Positions 61,472-64,000 of a DNA stretch of 64,000 bases are shown here, in pieces (position 1 is the stretch's first letter; every line of letters begins with the position of its first letter). The stretch lies in NCBI RefSeq assembly GCF_947500705.1, contig NZ_CANMSY010000006.1, forward strand, positions 62,001 to 126,000. Direction: 5' to 3'. The DNA is from an uncultured Brachybacterium sp. GTDB taxonomy: Bacteria; Actinomycetota; Actinomycetes; Actinomycetales; Dermabacteraceae. The notes beneath the pieces are model-generated. The model worked only from the letters and a program-made list of their open reading frames with translations, did no database searches and was not told where the DNA came from. The position numbers and the translations under genes were made by a program.

Positions 61472-61642
61472 ATGCTGAACAGCGTCGGCGCGCTCGCGGT
61501 GCTCTGCTTCGTCCTCTTCCTGGCCCTCGGTCTGCTCAAGGGCTGGAACGATCCCAGCGCCCGGCTGCTGCTGAGGGCAGCGGGGGCTCTGGGCATCGTC
61601 TGTGATGAGATCGGCGTCCTGCTGCCCGTGGTCGGGGTCTAG
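61472..61642 (+). CDS. Small membrane protein, 56 residues
   Basis: A 56-residue protein, MLNSVGALAVLCFVLFLALG then LLKGWNDPSARLLLRAAGALG and IVCDEIGVLLPVVGV. There are two hydrophobic parts with a short polar loop. GGCGGGAG just upstream of the ATG fits a ribosome site. It follows the unknown 440-residue gene by 46 bp and ends 6 bp before the convergent POT transporter gene. Function unknown. Confidence 0.55.
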   Translation: MLNSVGALAVLCFVLFLALGLLKGWNDPSARLLLRAAGALGIVCDEIGVLLPVVGV

Positions 61643-61648
61643 CGGAGC

Positions 61649-63139
61649 TCAGCGCACGCCGCGCATCGCGGTGCCCACGGGCTTGGCGATCAGCAGCATG
61701 ATCAGGCCGATCCCGATCGTGACCGCACCCAGCGCACCGAAGTACGCGACCTCGTTCTCGGCCGAGTAGAAGGTCGCGAGCGACCCGGAGAGCGAGGTGC
61801 CCAGCGCGACCGAGAGGTTGTACAGGGCCATCATCATCACCGGGTAGGCGCGCGGCGCGAGCTTGGTGGCGAGCGAGAGGCCGACCGGGGAGAGCCACAG
61901 CTCGCCGACGGTGGCGACCAGCATGATCATCGCGATCCACATCACCGGCACCTTCACGACCGAGGCCATCGGCAGGAACAGCAGGAAGGCGGTGCCCATC
62001 AGGATGATGCCCACGCCGAACTTCCGCGGGGTGGAGGGCTGGCGCGGGCCGAGCTTCGTCCAGAGGGCCGCCAGCACCGGGGCCAGCGCGATGATGAAGA
62101 ACGGGTTGAAGGACTGCACCCACGAGATCGGCATCTCCCAGCCGAAGATCTCGCGATCCAGGCGGGTGTCCGAGTACAGGGTGATCACGGTGAACTGCTG
62201 CTGGAACAGTGCGAAGAATGCGGCGGTGCCGATGAACAGGGGGATGAAGGCGAGCACCCGGGAGTGCTCGTCGGCGTCGAGCTTCTTCGAGGTGAGCAGC
62301 AGGGCGAAGATGACGAGTGCGCCGACCACGGCGAGGCCCGCGACGACCGTGGCGAGGTTCCCGGCGTTCAGCGCCCCCGTGAGGACCAGCACCAGCACGA
62401 GCGCCACGGTGGCGACGGCGATCCCGGCCCACAGCGGGTACTGCGAGCGCGGCAGCGGATCGGGGACGGTGTGGACGCTCTCCGGCAGCCCCTTGCGGGT
62501 CAGCGCGTATTGGATCAGGCCCACGGCCATGCCCACGGCTGCGAGGGCGAAGCCCAGGTGGAAGCCCCACAGCTGCTGGGCGAAGCCGGTGATCAGCGGG
62601 CCCAGCAGACCGCCGATGTTGATGCCCATGTAGTAGATCGAGAAGCCTGCGTCGCGGCGCGGATCATCACGGGAGTAGAGCGAGCCGACGAGGGTCGCGG
62701 CGGTGGACTTCAGCCCGCCCGAGCCGACGCCCACCAGCAGCAGGCCCGTGATCAGGCCGGGGACCCCGGGCAGCACCGCCAGGGCGATGTGCCCCAGCAT
62801 GATCATCACGGCGCTGCCGAAGAGGGTCTTCTCCGGGCCCAGCAGCCGGTCGGAGACCAGTGCGCCGAGGATCGAGAAGAGGTACACCGAGCCGCCATAG
62901 GCGCCCACGATGCCGAGTGCGACGGTCTCGTCGATCCCCAGCCCGCCCTGCGTGGCGGAGAAGTACATGTAGATCGCGAGGATGCCCTGCATCCCGTAGA
63001 AGCTGAAGCGCTCCCACAGCTCGACGCTGAACAGGTTCGCCAGCGGCCCAGGCTGGCCCAGGAAGCTGCGGCCGGTGGGGTTGTGCGGATCCGCCCGCGC
63101 AGGGGTGGGAGCGAGTGCTGGACCGTCTGAAGAATTCAC
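61649..63139 (-). CDS. POT-family proton-dependent oligopeptide transporter
   Basis: A 496-residue major-facilitator transporter with 12-14 helices. The POT signature ExxERFxxYG is present as VELWERFSFYGMQGI near residue 40, and the second PTR2 signature region FSIYYMGINIGGLLGPLI and SFNPFFIIALAPVLAALW are clear. It imports di- and tripeptides with protons. It starts with GTG at 63139. A good promoter (TTGATT-17-CAGGAT) lies just upstream, only 8 nt from the start codon. Confidence 0.93.
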   Translation of the reverse strand: MNSSDGPALAPTPARADPHNPTGRSFLGQPGPLANLFSVELWERFSFYGMQGILAIYMYFSATQGGLGIDETVALGIVGAYGGSVYLFSILGALVSDRLLGPEKTLFGSAVMIMLGHIALAVLPGVPGLITGLLLVGVGSGGLKSTAATLVGSLYSRDDPRRDAGFSIYYMGINIGGLLGPLITGFAQQLWGFHLGFALAAVGMAVGLIQYALTRKGLPESVHTVPDPLPRSQYPLWAGIAVATVALVLVLVLTGALNAGNLATVVAGLAVVGALVIFALLLTSKKLDADEHSRVLAFIPLFIGTAAFFALFQQQFTVITLYSDTRLDREIFGWEMPISWVQSFNPFFIIALAPVLAALWTKLGPRQPSTPRKFGVGIILMGTAFLLFLPMASVVKVPVMWIAMIMLVATVGELWLSPVGLSLATKLAPRAYPVMMMALYNLSVALGTSLSGSLATFYSAENEVAYFGALGAVTIGIGLIMLLIAKPVGTAMRGVR

Positions 63140-63147
63140 GGTGAGCC

Positions 63148-63176
63148 ATCCTGTGACATGCGGTGACGCAAATCAA
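63148..63176 (-). promoter_or_regulatory. Promoter of the POT transporter gene
   Basis: On the minus strand TTGATT (63176 to 63171), 17 bp, CAGGAT (63153 to 63148), 8 nt, GTG start. The -10 hexamer is identical to that of the GH127 promoter. The short distance to the start codon leaves no room for a ribosome site. Confidence 0.6.
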
Positions 63177-63201
63177 CACGGACGGCGAGCGGTGTGATAC
63201 G

Positions 63202-64000
63202 TCAGTCGCCCGGTGACGGGGAGAGATCCGGCAGCTCCCGGATGCCGAACTCGCGGGCGAGGACCCGGCGTGCGGCGTGCCAGCCGGACATGCCGTGCAC
63301 CCCCGGTCCCGGAGGCGTCGCCTGGGAGCACAGGTACCAGCCGGTCTCCGCCAGGCGGTAGGGATCCGGGCGCGCGGTGGGGCGGGCGATCATCCTGGCC
63401 ATGGTGACCCGACCCATGGAGATGTCGCCGCCGACGAGCGCGGGGTTGTGGAGGACCATCTGCGAGGCCGGGATCCCCTGGGAGGCGACGATCAGGTCAC
63501 GGAAACCGGGTGCGAAGCGCTCGATCTGACGAGTCACCAGCTCCGTGGGGTCGGTGGTGTCCCCGGCAGGCATGTGGGCATAGGCCCAGAGCGGTCGCAG
63601 ACCGTCGTGGCTCCTGGAGGGGTCTGCGACGGACGGATCGCTGACCAGCGTCACCGGATGCTCGGGCACGCGCCCGGCGGCGACCTGGGCCTCGGCGTGC
63701 GCCATCTGTGCGCGGGTGCCGCCGAGGTGCTGGGTCCCCGCCTCGCCCACCTCCGGATCCCGCCAGGGCACCGGGCCGGAGAGCACGAAGTCCACCTTCG
63801 CCGCGGCATCGCCGTGGGGGAAGCGGCGCAGCGCCCGTTCGAGCGAGGCCGGCAGCCGGTTGGCGAGGATGTCCGCTGCGGCGCCCGCCGGGGTGTCCAG
63901 CAGCACCGCGCGAGCGGGCGGCACATCGCGCCAGCTGCGCACATGATGCCCGGTGAGGATCTGCCCGCCGTGGGCACGCAGGTCCTCCACCAGGACATCG
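63202..64000 (-). CDS. FAD-dependent oxidoreductase, phytoene-desaturase-like (3' part; gene starts beyond the window)
   Basis: About 266 C-terminal residues of a flavoprotein whose start lies beyond 64000. The frame is open to the window edge. The end part GWYLCSQATPPGPGVHGMSG then WHAARRVLAREFG is the C-terminal FAD-binding motif of the phytoene dehydrogenase/NAD(P)/FAD-dependent oxidoreductase superfamily; the middle (HNPALVGGDISMGRVTMARM) is also family-typical. No carotenoid gene is visible here, so the substrate is open. Confidence 0.85.
   Translation of the reverse strand, partial: DVLVEDLRAHGGQILTGHHVRSWRDVPPARAVLLDTPAGAAADILANRLPASLERALRRFPHGDAAAKVDFVLSGPVPWRDPEVGEAGTQHLGGTRAQMAHAEAQVAAGRVPEHPVTLVSDPSVADPSRSHDGLRPLWAYAHMPAGDTTDPTELVTRQIERFAPGFRDLIVASQGIPASQMVLHNPALVGGDISMGRVTMARMIARPTARPDPYRLAETGWYLCSQATPPGPGVHGMSGWHAARRVLAREFGIRELPDLSPSPGD

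Noticed and set aside
59656-61596. 646-codon minus-strand frame opposite the 440-residue unknown gene
   Set aside because: Antisense composition; the plus-strand gene has a ribosome site and protein-like composition.

Overview
The window reads as chromosomal DNA of a very GC-rich Gram-positive actinobacterium. Signs are dense genes with 4-bp ATGA/GTGA overlaps, GTG starts, Tat/lipobox lipoproteins, a proB-proA-nadD-rsfS-tRNA-Ala cluster and DUF222/HNH genes. Protein resemblance suggests Dermabacteraceae (Brachybacterium-like), but this is inference from memory, not a search.

Layout. 1-4.8 kb: end of proB, a small membrane protein gene, proA, then nadD / membrane protein / rsfS / phosphatase in one overlapping operon, tRNA-Ala(GGC) and a strong hairpin terminator. 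4.9-9.3 kb: a CebEFG-like sugar ABC transporter and LacI regulator behind two identical 14-bp operators. 9.3-12.9 kb (minus): a molybdate operon (HTH-TOBE regulator, modA, modB, modC) that ends in a HhH-GPD DNA glycosylase. 12.9-18 kb: a YeiH-type exporter divergent from its LysR regulator, a cupin, a NYN-domain protein, a DoxX-like protein and a BenE-type transporter. 18-24.7 kb: a squalene-cyclase-like protein and an oligopeptide-type ABC importer with fused ATPases. 24.7-27.6 kb: NUDIX hydrolase, a short hypothetical and recQ.

27.7-30.6 kb is a scar region. It holds a decayed IS110-family element with a long 5' noncoding part, the 5' stub of an acetyltransferase gene and an unrecognised membrane protein. 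30.7-37.6 kb: short-chain fatty acid transporter with a doubtful 5' end, NERD-helicase, zinc-ribbon protein, alpha/beta hydrolase, sugar acetyltransferase and a DUF1846 protein.

37.6-48.8 kb is a carbohydrate-utilisation locus. A sugar ABC importer with ThuA-like protein, Gfo/Idh/MocA oxidoreductase and LacI regulator lies on the plus strand. A GH127 beta-L-arabinofuranosidase, a DUF624 protein and two overlapping LacI genes lie on the minus strand. 48.9-55.0 kb is a tightly coupled five-gene operon: CMD/AhpD fusion, siderophore-type binding protein, FecCD permease, ATPase and a large FAD/NAD(P) protein. It is probably iron-linked and is the best candidate for an undescribed system.

55.0-64 kb: a noncoding stretch with a 9-bp tandem repeat and two DnaA-box-like direct repeats before a DUF222/HNH gene, an HTH-MurA fusion, an HNH nuclease, a DUF418 gene remnant, two uncharacterised genes, a POT peptide transporter and the 3' part of an FAD-dependent oxidoreductase. 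Across the window many genes have TAnnnT exactly 6-7 nt before the ATG, the signature of leaderless transcripts.
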